From assembly GCA_019118465.1 (NCBI GenBank), contig DWYX01000039.1, positions 1-64,000 of the forward strand: DNA of 64,000 bases, written 5' to 3'. Below are positions 30,540 through 42,531 of the stretch, one piece after another. Each line of letters begins with the position of its first letter. Within the stretch, counting starts at the first letter, position 1. This DNA comes from Candidatus Limosilactobacillus faecipullorum (lineage in GTDB: Bacteria > Bacillota > Bacilli > Lactobacillales > Lactobacillaceae). The translations under genes were made by a program, and so were the position numbers. Under the pieces are notes generated by a model, which saw nothing but the letters and a program-made list of their open reading frames with translations, was not told the origin of the DNA and made no database searches.

Positions 30540-31613
30540 GTGGAAGCCGATCGTTACCATAAATTAATTGAAGAAGAATTAACTAATTTACCAGATTATG
30601 TACGAGCCTATTATCGGGGAACCAACCATTCAGTTACCACGACATACCAGTATTTAACCGAGTTTCGTCGCTTTTTTACTTGGTTGCGGATCAATCAAAT
30701 TTGTAAAGCAACGTCCAATTCCATGATTGAAACAGGGACCTTAGCTAACCTTCGACGAGACGATGTGATGCTTTATATTGACTACTTAAAGCACAGTACC
30801 AATGCGCGAGGACAGCAAAATTCAGCGACTTCAATCAATCGGTCAATTAATGCCCTGCGGTCACTTTTTAAATTTTTAACCATTACAGCGGATAATAATA
30901 ACGGGGAACCATATTTTGACCGGAATGTGATGTTGAAAATCCCTTCTTTAAACAGTACTCAAACTTTAAATTATCGTGCCCATGCCCTGGCTTCTCATAT
31001 GTATCGGGGACAGCAAAAATTTGATTTTTTAGATTTCATTGAACAGGAATACCCAAAGCAATGCGATAAACGGGCCCAAACGGCTTTCAAAATTAATGGT
31101 GAACGAGACCTGGCCATTATCGCTTTGATCCTAGGTACCGGCGTCCGGGTTTCTGAAGCTGCGAACGTAAACGTTGGCGACCTTAATTGGCAACAAAATA
31201 TGCTTGATGTGACCCGTAAAGGGGGCCAAAAGGACAGTGTCCCCATTGCCCCCTGGACGATTCCCTACCTCAAACGCTACCAAGCGATTCGCGCGCAACG
31301 GTATCATGCATTAAAAAAGGATGTTGCCTTCTTTTTGACTAATTATCACGGTGAAACCCGACGGATTAGTGCGAATAATATTGAACGACTCGTCCGTAAA
31401 TACTCTGCCGCCTTTGGTCATCCCTTAACACCGCACAAGCTCCGCCACACCCTAGCATCGGAACTATATGCCATTACCAAAGACCAAGTGCTCGTTTCGC
31501 AACAGTTAGGACAGAAAGGTACATCAGCGACCGATCTTTACACTCACGTGGATCAACAAGTCCAAAAAGATGCCTTAGCGCAAATTAGTCATGAAAATCC
31601 GGAGGAAACCTAA
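30540..31613 (+). CDS. xerS: Tyrosine recombinase XerS-like
   Basis: NVMLKIPSLN...FLDFIEQEYPKQCDKRAQTAFKINGERDLAIIALILGTGVRVSEAANV...VTRKGGQKDSVPIA...TPHKLRHTLASELY; GTG start at 30540 inferred from SD and the length of the XerS N-terminus. Confidence 0.85.
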   Translation: MEADRYHKLIEEELTNLPDYVRAYYRGTNHSVTTTYQYLTEFRRFFTWLRINQICKATSNSMIETGTLANLRRDDVMLYIDYLKHSTNARGQQNSATSINRSINALRSLFKFLTITADNNNGEPYFDRNVMLKIPSLNSTQTLNYRAHALASHMYRGQQKFDFLDFIEQEYPKQCDKRAQTAFKINGERDLAIIALILGTGVRVSEAANVNVGDLNWQQNMLDVTRKGGQKDSVPIAPWTIPYLKRYQAIRAQRYHALKKDVAFFLTNYHGETRRISANNIERLVRKYSAAFGHPLTPHKLRHTLASELYAITKDQVLVSQQLGQKGTSATDLYTHVDQQVQKDALAQISHENPEET

Positions 31614-31614
31614 A

Positions 31615-32514
31615 ATGTGTACAGCAATCACCTTTAAAGACCGCGCTCAAAATACTTATTTTGGTCGGACAATGGACTTTCCCCTTAAAGCTACCCCATG
31701 GCGCTTAACCTACGTTCCAGCCGGCTACCAGTGGCAAATTCGGCCGAGTGAAAAGTATTTGACGGGGAAGTACGCCCTTTTAGGGGGGATGCGCTTGGCA
31801 GATGGACATTATCTAATTGGGGATGCCGTCAACTCTGCTGGTTTGGCTTGTGCTGAGTTGTATTTCCCAAATCAAGTGGCTTATTATGATACCCCTCAGT
31901 TTTACCGAATTAATCTAACCCCTCAAGACGTGATTACCTGGATCCTAACTCAACACAAGAGTGTCCAAGAAGTTGCTGATCACTTAAGTCAAATCGCAAT
32001 TATCAGTCAACAATGGTACGACAGGGACATCATTCACCCCTTCCATTGGATTTTAAATGATGATACCGGGACTTATTTAATCGAACCAACAAGCGAACAA
32101 TTAACGATCAAAAAAGCCCCTCACGGGATCCTAACAAATGCGCCATCCATTGAAGAGCACGAAACTAAACTTACCAAACTCGTTGGTGGCACTCCTACTA
32201 AGGAACGGTTAGCAGCCTTTCCAAAACGTTTACCAGTTACCCGAACCCCTTCTAATCGTTATCTCCGGACGGCTCTAACCCTTGCTAAACAACCAACGCC
32301 AACGAAACGGGATGCCTTTTTACTGGGTCGGAAAGTCCTTGAACGGGTCGAGATGGAACCGCTAGAAGGTCATGAAGATTATACTCACTACGTCGGCGTA
32401 ATTGACCGCTCCCACCTTGACTACGATTTTACCGATGTTGAGTTTAACCAACATCACCGTGCTTCGCTCCGCCATCTCATGAAAAAATATGATAAGCCAG
32501 TAATGTTTCATTGA
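31615..32514 (+). CDS. Choloylglycine hydrolase / penicillin V acylase family (Ntn hydrolase)
   Basis: Cys2 nucleophile MCTAITF, R18 and D21 (FGRTMDF), later SNRYLRTA; ATG 31615 with ggagg SD inside the xerS 3' end. Confidence 0.9.
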   Translation: MCTAITFKDRAQNTYFGRTMDFPLKATPWRLTYVPAGYQWQIRPSEKYLTGKYALLGGMRLADGHYLIGDAVNSAGLACAELYFPNQVAYYDTPQFYRINLTPQDVITWILTQHKSVQEVADHLSQIAIISQQWYDRDIIHPFHWILNDDTGTYLIEPTSEQLTIKKAPHGILTNAPSIEEHETKLTKLVGGTPTKERLAAFPKRLPVTRTPSNRYLRTALTLAKQPTPTKRDAFLLGRKVLERVEMEPLEGHEDYTHYVGVIDRSHLDYDFTDVEFNQHHRASLRHLMKKYDKPVMFH

Positions 32515-32518
32515 TAAA

Positions 32519-32558
32519 AAACGGATATCAGGCAACTCTAACTGATATCCGTTTTTTT
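32519..32558. terminator. Intrinsic terminator
   Basis: acggatatcag-gcaactcta-ctgatatccgttttttttg. Confidence 0.85.
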
Positions 32559-32654
32559 TGATATGAACATTAGCCAAACAACAAACTAATATTATTTGTG
32601 ATTATCGACAATCAATGTTACAATCTGACTATCATTAAGGAGGATGATCTTAAA

Positions 32655-33593
32655 ATGAAGAACATTTACTTTGACCACGACGGCAATGTTGATGATTTAG
32701 TTTCTCTGTTATTATTACTCCAGGCTCCTGATATTAAGTTACTCGGAGTTGGGGTTGTTGACGCTGATGGCTATCAAGATCCCGCCACGGAAGCTTCGCG
32801 GAAGATCATTGATCGTTTCAACTTGCGCAATGATCAATTAGCAGTGGCTAAATCAAGTGCCCGTCCCCACCATCAATTCCCTAAAGAATGGCGTTTAAGT
32901 TCATTCTCATTTAACCATTTCCCAATCCTCAACGAACACGGGACAATCCAAACTCCCGAAGCCGAATTACCAGCCCATTTAGACATGGTTGAAAAGATTA
33001 ACAACGCCGATGGTCCGGTAACCCTAATCTTAACGGGTCCAATCTCAGACTTGGCAATGGCCCTAGATACTGACCCAACGATTGAAAGTAAGATCGAAAA
33101 GGTTTACTGGATGGGTGGCTCCCTTGACGGTCACGGAAACGTTTCTGAACCTGGTTTTGACGGGACAGCCGAATGGAACGCCTTCTGGGACCCTGAAGCC
33201 GTAGCCCGGGTTTGGCAATCAAAGCTTGACCTGCAAATGGTCGGATTGGAAAGCACCGAAGAAATCCCGTTAACTAAGGAACTTCAATTACACTGGGCAA
33301 GTAAACGCCAATATCCGGCCTTTGACTTAATTGGCCAAGGTTATTCCCTGGTTCTTTCCTACGAAGCCAACTCGGTATACTACCTCTGGGACGTTTTAAC
33401 CACGCTCGCCGCCTTGAAGCCGGAACTGGTCGAAACAGAAAAAACTACTTCGATTGTTCGAACTAATGGCGCGGCTGCTGGACGAACGGAACGGAATCCT
33501 CATGGTACCCCAATGGCCTTGGTAACTAAGGCTGATAAGGACGCCTTTTTCAAGTTTTTTGATGAATTAGCAATGTCGGCTAAATTGAAGTAA
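32655..33593 (+). CDS. Nucleoside hydrolase
   Basis: FDHDGNVDDLVSLLLLL, LILTGPISDLAMAL, MGGSLDGHGN; ATG 32655 with aggagg SD. Confidence 0.9.
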   Translation: MKNIYFDHDGNVDDLVSLLLLLQAPDIKLLGVGVVDADGYQDPATEASRKIIDRFNLRNDQLAVAKSSARPHHQFPKEWRLSSFSFNHFPILNEHGTIQTPEAELPAHLDMVEKINNADGPVTLILTGPISDLAMALDTDPTIESKIEKVYWMGGSLDGHGNVSEPGFDGTAEWNAFWDPEAVARVWQSKLDLQMVGLESTEEIPLTKELQLHWASKRQYPAFDLIGQGYSLVLSYEANSVYYLWDVLTTLAALKPELVETEKTTSIVRTNGAAAGRTERNPHGTPMALVTKADKDAFFKFFDELAMSAKLK

Positions 33594-33594
33594 A

Positions 33595-33634
33595 AAATCG
33601 GTCAGGAGAAAAAATTCTCACTGACCGATTTTTT
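33595..33634. terminator. Bidirectional terminator
   Basis: aaaatcggtcag...ctgaccgatttttt. Confidence 0.8.
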
Positions 33635-35834
33635 ACTTTTTCCCAAACAGCCTTCCAAGGAAACCCTGTGATTTCTGAGTTTGTTTCTTAGCAAGCTCAT
33701 TTAGGAGCTGGTCGCGTTTCTGATCTGCAATTACTCGCTGCCTACTTTCTTCTTGCTGAAGAGCGATTAATTGACTCAAAGCATCTTGTTGGTGATCCTT
33801 TTGATGTTGCCGTTCGTAGTAGCGTCGGACAAGTGGTTCGCCAATAAATTGATCGAATTTATCGATATTTAGGATCATCCCAATATCGTTTTGCACAATC
33901 CCAATCCCGAGTTCCCGCGGTAACATATTGAAATAGTTATCTAGGGTTTCATTATTGTTTTGGTACATATTCGACTTTAAGTCATTAAAAATCGCCTTGG
34001 AGACTGTGAAATGCTGATCATCCCCATCAGTAAAGTAAACGTTCTTGAAGTTATTTTCGGCTAAAAGCATCCGCCAAATCGTCTTGTTTTGGTCCTGTTT
34101 GTAGTCATAATGACGATTAATAATCGTAGTTAAGCGGTTCCCAAAACCAAATTCAGTTAAAATTTCTTTTAAAATTTCCCGGGTTAAACTGAGGTAATCT
34201 TGAACTAGGCGACTTTCTTCATCTCCCGAAAGGTGATTTAAGCGCTCGTTTAACCGGTAAACAACCGTCCGATATAGGTGATCATTAAGGCTATTTTCTA
34301 AAATATGATAATCGTATTTTTGATCAACTTGCGGTAACCAACCGGCTTCAAATGATAGATAATAGACCCGCTTGGTAATTTCTTCGAGGTTATTAATCCC
34401 CTTACTGGAGGCATTGTGATTCATAGCAAAAACGCTGGTGTTGTGAATCCCAGTAATCGTATTTGACCATTGTTTAATTGCGTTCGTCGCTACTTTCGAA
34501 TGAAAGAAGTTTTCGTAAAGTTCATCAATAATCATTGGCGAGATGAAGCGTTGTGACCGTAGATAATGGTCTAAGAAGTTCACCGCCCGTTCACTCCGGG
34601 CACTATTAGAACTATTGATCTCAGAATATTGGACACTCGGTGAAGTATCACCAGTAAAGGGCTTAAAGTAGTCCCGGACAAGCAAAGTTTTCCCGGTGGT
34701 TCCCCGACCAATCAAAACTAGTGTTAAGGGAATCTGATCTGCAGAACGGCCGAAGTTAGAGTGACGGTAGATTTCCTGGATCTTCCAAATTAACGGTGAG
34801 GTCATTAGATAGAGAAAAGCAGTGAGGGCTTGTAAGCTTTCATCCCGCACCTTATTTGTCCGAAAACTATCAACCACATCAACGAAGGTTTCAACGTCTT
34901 CGTGCGTTAGCTTAGGTTCGACCAAGGTCTCATATTGATTGGTAACCGTATTTTGGACTAGGATAGCCTGTTCATCTTCGTCGTAAGTCCACATTGGCAT
35001 CGGATAGAGCTCATTTTCTTGGATAGCACGTTTTTCAGTTTGAGCAAAGGCTTGGTAATAGAGAACTTTGGCATTTTCGTTCGCTTGATTTTGGTCCCGG
35101 CGTTTATTTCCTTTTGGTGTATAAACTGCTTGAACCGCTTTAACCCAGTGCGGTCTTAAGACCTTTTCCCGGGCTTGATCATCACTGACCGCCGTAATTT
35201 CATCTTTAGATAAGCTAACTTTAGTTTCGACCTCATTTGCGACTTCATCCGTTAGAATAGCTGTCATCGTTTGGCGATCTTTTCCCCGAATTTGGTCAAT
35301 TAGCTTTCGACTTAGGTAATCGGTACTATCTTCAGTGAAATTTGTTTCAAATAATGCTTTATGAGCTTGATAGATAGCTTGATCATCCGGTTGGTCCTTT
35401 TGTCCCCGATACATCCAAACCATTTCATGATTTTTAGTCATCGCTTGCTTAGTAAGGTTCATTGAGCCATTAAAGAGGACAAAGTCAGTCTCATTTTCGA
35501 GTAAAAAGTACTTACTGTGAAAGAGGTCCTTTTTGGTGAAACGGAGTTGAAGACTGCCATCACTAATCCGATCCAGAAAGGTATCACTCGCTACTTCGAG
35601 CTCTTGGACTCGGCGAGGAACGTTGTAAACTTGTTCCATCTTTTGACCGGTCCGGTTATCTTCCATCCCCAATATTAACTTAACGGTCTTAAATCGTGGA
35701 AGGAGCCCATTTTCAATTATCTTAAACGAACTAACAAATGACACTCCGTAAAATGAATCAAAACCGGTGACTAATTCCCAAAAATCAGGGTGATTTAACA
35801 TTCGCTGGTTCTTTAAATCATAAACTGCTAACAT
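33633..35834 (-). CDS. PLD-like domain / P-loop ATPase fusion protein (paralogue 1)
   Basis: HSKYFLLENETDFVLFNGSMNLT (PLD-like), Walker A LIGRGTTGKTLLV, Walker B SPMIIDELYENFF, C-term GFLGRLFGKK; ATG at 35834 preferred because the upstream ATG would place the SD inside the ORF. Confidence 0.75.
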   Translation of the reverse strand: MLAVYDLKNQRMLNHPDFWELVTGFDSFYGVSFVSSFKIIENGLLPRFKTVKLILGMEDNRTGQKMEQVYNVPRRVQELEVASDTFLDRISDGSLQLRFTKKDLFHSKYFLLENETDFVLFNGSMNLTKQAMTKNHEMVWMYRGQKDQPDDQAIYQAHKALFETNFTEDSTDYLSRKLIDQIRGKDRQTMTAILTDEVANEVETKVSLSKDEITAVSDDQAREKVLRPHWVKAVQAVYTPKGNKRRDQNQANENAKVLYYQAFAQTEKRAIQENELYPMPMWTYDEDEQAILVQNTVTNQYETLVEPKLTHEDVETFVDVVDSFRTNKVRDESLQALTAFLYLMTSPLIWKIQEIYRHSNFGRSADQIPLTLVLIGRGTTGKTLLVRDYFKPFTGDTSPSVQYSEINSSNSARSERAVNFLDHYLRSQRFISPMIIDELYENFFHSKVATNAIKQWSNTITGIHNTSVFAMNHNASSKGINNLEEITKRVYYLSFEAGWLPQVDQKYDYHILENSLNDHLYRTVVYRLNERLNHLSGDEESRLVQDYLSLTREILKEILTEFGFGNRLTTIINRHYDYKQDQNKTIWRMLLAENNFKNVYFTDGDDQHFTVSKAIFNDLKSNMYQNNNETLDNYFNMLPRELGIGIVQNDIGMILNIDKFDQFIGEPLVRRYYERQHQKDHQQDALSQLIALQQEESRQRVIADQKRDQLLNELAKKQTQKSQGFLGRLFGKK

Positions 35835-35946
35835 AATTAATCCGCCTTTTTTATTCTTAATTTTCATTATATGGAGAATCTTGAGTGATCACAAGTTATG
35901 AAAAAAGAGTTATTCCATTCAAAAATCGGAATAACTCTTTTTTTGA

Positions 35947-37131
35947 TTATTTAGTACGTTCAATCAAAGTTGCTGCGCCCATGCCACCACCGATGCAAAG
36001 GGAGGCCAAGCCAAGCTTTGATTGCCGCTTTTGCATCTCATAGAGCAAAGTGACAATGATCCGAGCACCGGAGTCACCAAGGGGATGACCAAGGGCGATT
36101 GCGCCTCCATTAACATTGACAATTTTGGGATTTAAACCGAGTTCTCGAATCGTGACCACTGATTGTGCCGCAAAGGCTTCATTGACCTCAACCAAATCAA
36201 GATCGTCTGCTTGTAAAGCATGTTTCTTCATCAACTTATTGGTCGCTTGTAAGGGTCCAATTCCCATAATGGCTGGATCAACTCCTACTAAGTTTCCGTC
36301 GATCCAGTAACCAAGAATTGAATAACCGTCTGCTTCAGCCTTTTCGGCGTCCATTAGGATTACAGCGGCAGCTCCGTCATTAATTCCCGACGAATTACCG
36401 GCAGTCACATCGCCACCCTCTTTAAAGACCGGCTTTAATTTTGCCAAAGCGGCCATTGAAGTCTCTCGGATTGGTTCATCCTCGTCAACTACAACCGTTT
36501 GCTTCTTTGTTTTAACGGTTACCGGAACGATTTCATCCTTGAAGCGACCACTTTCTGTCGCTTTAATGGCTCGTTCCTGGCTTTGCAAGGCAAAAGCATC
36601 TAAGTCTTCTCGCGAAACTGGGTACCGGTCAAGAAGGTTTTCCGCTGTCATTCCCATTGGGTAGTGATAAAAGGCATCCGTTAGGCCATCTTGGCTTAGG
36701 CTATCAACTAACTCACTATTTCCAAAACGATAACCAAACCGGCCCTTTTTCAAAATATAAGGGGCGTTTGACATGCTTTCCATTCCACCGGCAACCATGA
36801 TCTCAGCATCCCCCAGCAGAATTTGCTTGGCTGCTAAAGAAATTGCCTGCATTCCTGAACCACACAGAACGTTGACCGTCATTGCCGGAACTGTCTCAGG
36901 TAAACCGGCGTGCATTGCTGCTTGACGCGCTGGGTTTTGTCCTTGCCCAGCTTGGATGGCCATCCCCATATATACTTCATTAACTGCAGTTGGCTCAACT
37001 TGAGCCCGGTGAAGCGCTGCTTGAATTGCGATTGTTCCTAATTCAACCGCTGAGAGTGATGAAAGTATGCCCCCCATTTTTCCAATTGGTGTCCGGGCGG
37101 CTCCTACAATCGCTACTCGTCGCATTTTCAT
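35947..37131 (-). CDS. Acetyl-CoA C-acetyltransferase (thiolase)
   Basis: NVLCGSGMQAISLAAKQI, NVNGGAIALGHPLGDSGARI, SLCIGGGMGAA. Confidence 0.96.
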   Translation of the reverse strand: MKMRRVAIVGAARTPIGKMGGILSSLSAVELGTIAIQAALHRAQVEPTAVNEVYMGMAIQAGQGQNPARQAAMHAGLPETVPAMTVNVLCGSGMQAISLAAKQILLGDAEIMVAGGMESMSNAPYILKKGRFGYRFGNSELVDSLSQDGLTDAFYHYPMGMTAENLLDRYPVSREDLDAFALQSQERAIKATESGRFKDEIVPVTVKTKKQTVVVDEDEPIRETSMAALAKLKPVFKEGGDVTAGNSSGINDGAAAVILMDAEKAEADGYSILGYWIDGNLVGVDPAIMGIGPLQATNKLMKKHALQADDLDLVEVNEAFAAQSVVTIRELGLNPKIVNVNGGAIALGHPLGDSGARIIVTLLYEMQKRQSKLGLASLCIGGGMGAATLIERTK

Positions 37132-37195
37132 GACCTCACTTTATTGTTCATTCCAAAAAGCATTTTACCGAAGACTAATTTGCAGGTCAATTGGT

Positions 37196-38053
37196 TTACT
37201 CATTTAAATAAGCCAATAAGGCCGGTAATTCCGCTTCAGCTTGTTCCATTCCTTGTTGATAAAGCTTTTGGATTTTCTTCGTATTGTTTTCTAATCGGCC
37301 AACCTTAATTGTATTGTTGGGGTTAAAAACATACGCCTGGCGTTGGTTTACCAAGCGGTTTAATTCCTTAACTTGCTGGTTATACATTTCTGGCCGCTTG
37401 ATTGCGGTTTCCACAAACTTGGGATAGTCCTTGAAGCCATGTTCAAACATTTCCTTTAAGATATTCCTGGTTGGCTTTTTCCGGTAATCACTTGGTCGGG
37501 TCCGAACAACCACAATTTTATCAAAGCCTTGTTCTTGGGCAATGTTAAAGGGAATTGAATTGGCTAAGCCCCCATCCAAACATTCGCCAGCTGTTGTCTT
37601 TTGCGGTGCGGTGAAGAAAGGCATCGAACTTGAAGCCTTTAAATCCGTTTCTAATTCTTTACCTATTGGGTCAGTAAAAGTGACCGCCTTCCCCGAAGTT
37701 AATTCGGTTGCAACAATCGTAAAATGGGAAGCGGACCGTTCATAGGCCCGTTCATCAAAGTTATGCCAATCCCATCCATGATCTTCAAAAAGAAAATCTA
37801 GGTTTAAGACTTCTTTTTTCTTAAGTAGTCGCCGCATTGAAATGTAATCGGCATTATGACGGTAGGTGGTATTTACATGGACCATCCGTCCATATTGTTT
37901 TGAAACAAATTGGGCGCCACAAAGAGCCCCGGCCGAAACGCCGATTACACTTTCAAATTCAAGATGGTGTTTTAAAAACGCATCGGTAATTCCGGTTGAG
38001 TATTGGCCCCGCATAGCCCCACCTTCCAAAACTAAGGCCGCATGATAAAGCAT
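37196..38053 (-). CDS. Patatin-like phospholipase
   Basis: ALVLEGGAMRGQYSTGITDAF, GVSAGALCG, DGGLANSIPF; ATG at 38053. Confidence 0.9.
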   Translation of the reverse strand: MLYHAALVLEGGAMRGQYSTGITDAFLKHHLEFESVIGVSAGALCGAQFVSKQYGRMVHVNTTYRHNADYISMRRLLKKKEVLNLDFLFEDHGWDWHNFDERAYERSASHFTIVATELTSGKAVTFTDPIGKELETDLKASSSMPFFTAPQKTTAGECLDGGLANSIPFNIAQEQGFDKIVVVRTRPSDYRKKPTRNILKEMFEHGFKDYPKFVETAIKRPEMYNQQVKELNRLVNQRQAYVFNPNNTIKVGRLENNTKKIQKLYQQGMEQAEAELPALLAYLNE

Positions 38054-38134
38054 AACTTTCCCTCCGTTTTTTAAGCTGAATAGGATTATTATACAACAAG
38101 CTCTTCTATCGTTAATTATCTTTTTTCGCAGATT

Positions 38135-39357
<1,223 letters not shown>

Positions 39358-39425
39358 GATTATAATAAAGGATGAGTTGAATAATTATGCTCATCCTTTT
39401 TATAATGCGACAAGGAGTGATTAAC

Positions 39426-40288
39426 ATGCAAATTGGGTACATTGGGACTGGTGTCATGGGTTCGGGGGTTATTTCAAATCTCTTGCAACACGGTGAAGCT
39501 GTTAAAGTCTTCAATCGGACTAAAGTACATGCCCAAGCGGTTCTGAACCGAGGGCAACCTGGGTCGGTAGTCCAGCAGAATTAACCAAGCAAGTGGATGT
39601 ATTGTTTACTATGGTTGGGTTCCCAACTGATGTTGAAGAGCTTTATCTCGGCAAAAATGGAATTTTAGCAAATACTCATCCGGGCCAAGTCCTTATCGAC
39701 ATGACTACCAGTAAGCCGTCATTAGCGAAAAAGATTGGTGAAACTGGTGAAGCCAAACAAGTACGCGTAATTGACGCCCCTGTCTCTGGTGGTGATATTG
39801 GTGCTAAAAACGGGACTTTGACTGTCATGGCCGGTGGCGACCGAAGCGTTCTAGATGATCTGAAAACTCTTTTCAGTGAATTTTCTAAAGAGGTTAACTA
39901 TTTTGGTCCATACGGTGCTGGTCAACACGCCAAGATGGCCAATCAAATCATGATTGCAGGAACAATGACCGGGTTAACCGAAGCCTTAGTTTACGCTAAA
40001 GGAACCGGTTTGGACCCTGCCCAAGTGATCCAAACTTTGCAAGGTGGTGCTGCCGAAAACTTCAGCCTTGGAACTTATGGACCACGAATCCTAAAGGGCG
40101 ACTACACACCTGGCTTCTTCACCAAGCACTTCTTAAAGGACCTGCGAATTGCCGTTGACGAAGCCGAAGCGATGCACTTAAACCTTCCCGGCACCGCTCT
40201 TGCCAAACAACTCTACACCACCCTCGTCGACGAGAAAAAACTTGGTAACGACGGAACCCAAGCGTTGATTAAGTTGTGGTGGAATTAA
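39426..40288 (+). pseudogene. Beta-hydroxyacid (3-hydroxyisobutyrate-like) dehydrogenase with a frameshift near 39550
   Basis: MQIGYIGTGVMGSGVISNLLQHG... ends early at 39584; the rest (VDVLFTMVGFPTDVEELYLG...) continues in another frame; one missing G in GAGGGCAACC restores the frame. Confidence 0.8.
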
Positions 40289-40299
40289 ATGATCTCCCC

Positions 40300-40383
40300 G
40301 ATCTGATACGGTAATAAGGACAATCAGGTGTGAAAGCCAACAAGGCTAGATTCAAGCTAAGTCCTTATTTAGAGTGTCAGATC
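40300..40383. other. Long imperfect hairpin, unassigned
   Basis: GATCTGA(TAC)...AATAAGGAC...GTCCTTATT...(GTG)TCAGATC nested arms with inner AGCC/GGCT stem. Confidence 0.45.
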
Positions 40384-40676
40384 ATCTAGGAAAACTGGAT
40401 TATGCGGGATATAATGCTAGAACAGGATAACCTCAAGGAGATAACCACTTTTTTGAAGTCATGTTCCTATCTGGAGCGCTAAACTTAGCAAAGATTGAGT
40501 AAAAAGTTTCACCCAAAATCAAGCGGCGATAAGGAAAATAACCGTTATGAACTAACAATTTGCTTGATTATCATATTTCTATCTAATTAAATATTAGAGA
40601 ATAAGGAAAGTATACTTATGGTAAATTATTATAATTTTTGCTTTAAATTTAAATCTTTAGTATTATCTATATTTTT

Positions 40677-41783
40677 TTGACGATTGCCATATATCATCCA
40701 AATAAGTGGGTTATTTGGATGACGGCAATGGTAATTTTAATGCTTGATTTAATTGATGCAAGAATTAAATTTCAACCAATTATAAAGACAATCAATCTAA
40801 TAATTCAGCTTTTGGCGCAACCCTTCATAATCTCATTTTCAATTGGAAATGTATTAGGCTTTATTGGAGCGGTTAATCCAGTAGGTATTCTGGGTAGTTT
40901 AATAGCTCTAGGTGTTTATGTAATATTTAATTTGTCTTATGCGCAACAAATTGTCAAGCTGATTAACTCAAATATATTTCGCCTTTTATGGATTATTTAC
41001 TTTTTTCAAATTGCAATAGCTCCCCCAGCATATTTTGAAATGTATGAAACTAATGATAATTGGATGGGTACATTGCTTACAACTGGCGCAATTGGCGCTG
41101 TTACTTACGCAGTTGTGATTATAAAAATTATGAAACACTGGCATTTTGGTGATCCTGTTTCTTTAATTAGAGATAGTGCAAAGTCAAATTTTGTGGTGGT
41201 AACTGTATATGTATTACTTACCTTGTTATTTCTTTACAGCGATTTGGTTAGCACCAATGGTTTAGAAAAATTAACTTCTTTTTCAATTTGGAAATTGTTA
41301 TTAACTACCGTCGAAGCAGCGATTGGTGAAGAATTTCTCTGTCGATACGGAATTCTAACATTACTACTAGATTTTGTTAGAAATTTTCGTTTGAGAATAC
41401 CGATTGCTATTTTGGGAAGCTCACTTATCTTTGCTCTTTTCCATTTTCTAAATCTTTCCCATCAAAATTTATCATTGACGATTTATCAGTTTTGTTTCAC
41501 TGCCATATCTGGGATTTTCTTTGCTTTGATATTTTTATATACTGGGCATTTGGAAATGGTGGTATTAATTCATTTCTTATTTGACTTTTCTTCTTCTCTT
41601 ACTAGTGGGAATGCATCGCTGACTGGAAATATTACTTTGAGTGACTATCAATCAATTATTAATTTAGCTATTCTTATGTTGATTTTATTGATTTGGATGA
41701 TGTTTGGTAAACGGCATCAAGTTATGGAGAGAAATGCCAAAATTTTAATAAAGAGTAAGGTGGTGCAAAATAATGCTAAATAA
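40677..41783 (+). CDS. CPBP-family intramembrane metalloprotease
   Basis: GEEFLCR, FALFHFLN, HFLFDFSSS motifs in a multi-TM protein. Confidence 0.8.
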   Translation: MTIAIYHPNKWVIWMTAMVILMLDLIDARIKFQPIIKTINLIIQLLAQPFIISFSIGNVLGFIGAVNPVGILGSLIALGVYVIFNLSYAQQIVKLINSNIFRLLWIIYFFQIAIAPPAYFEMYETNDNWMGTLLTTGAIGAVTYAVVIIKIMKHWHFGDPVSLIRDSAKSNFVVVTVYVLLTLLFLYSDLVSTNGLEKLTSFSIWKLLLTTVEAAIGEEFLCRYGILTLLLDFVRNFRLRIPIAILGSSLIFALFHFLNLSHQNLSLTIYQFCFTAISGIFFALIFLYTGHLEMVVLIHFLFDFSSSLTSGNASLTGNITLSDYQSIINLAILMLILLIWMMFGKRHQVMERNAKILIKSKVVQNNAK

Positions 41784-41915
41784 TTTAAAACTACTTAGAT
41801 ATGAAAAATAAGAAGAAGGCAATTTAAAGCACACCTTAAAAGTAGAGAAGCAAGCTCCAATAAAAAAGTCCAGAATGGTAAAATTCATCCTGAACTAATC
41901 TTAGATTGTTTTCTT

Positions 41916-42413
41916 TTAGGCATAATGATGAGCGACTTTCCCACAAACAGCGGCAACAATAGCCCCTAAAAGGTCATCAATAAAGGTATTAACATGGTTT
42001 TCATCGGTATCAAATTGCTTGATGATCCCGGACTTAACCCGATCAAGGTAACCGAAGTTGGTGGCGCCAATCGTGCCGTAAATTTCAGAAATTTGTAGGG
42101 CCAAAGCTTCATCAACCCCAAATACCCCCGCATCATTTTCGATAATTGATTGTAGTGGTTCAGCAATAGCCCCTGCTTCTGCTAAACGATCAAGTTCAAG
42201 GGCAACCATGGCGTTATTTAGTAATTCTCGCTTATGCAAGACGGTGATTAATGATTCATAACATTCATCGACAGTTAATTCGGGGATGAACTCCTTTTGA
42301 AGGTCATAAGCATCAACGGCTAAATCCCGTAAGTTTACACCCCGTTCTTTCAAGCGCTTCGTCACGAATTCGTAAGCTTTGGTATCTGGATATTTAAAGT
42401 GTTTATTGTACAT
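41916..42413 (-). CDS. pgpA: Phosphatidylglycerophosphatase A-like
   Basis: 165 aa; AYEFVTKRLKERGVNLRDLAVDAYDLQ, HVNTFIDDLLGAIVAAVCGKVAHH. Confidence 0.75.
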   Translation of the reverse strand: MYNKHFKYPDTKAYEFVTKRLKERGVNLRDLAVDAYDLQKEFIPELTVDECYESLITVLHKRELLNNAMVALELDRLAEAGAIAEPLQSIIENDAGVFGVDEALALQISEIYGTIGATNFGYLDRVKSGIIKQFDTDENHVNTFIDDLLGAIVAAVCGKVAHHYA

Positions 42414-42531
42414 GAAAAACGTCCCCCTTCTTAAAAACGAGAAGTGAGGCCATTTAACCTCTCTTCTCGTTTTCTTTACATAATTATGATAACTTTAACA
42501 CTGACTAATTGGTTCGCCAAGATTTCTGCCA

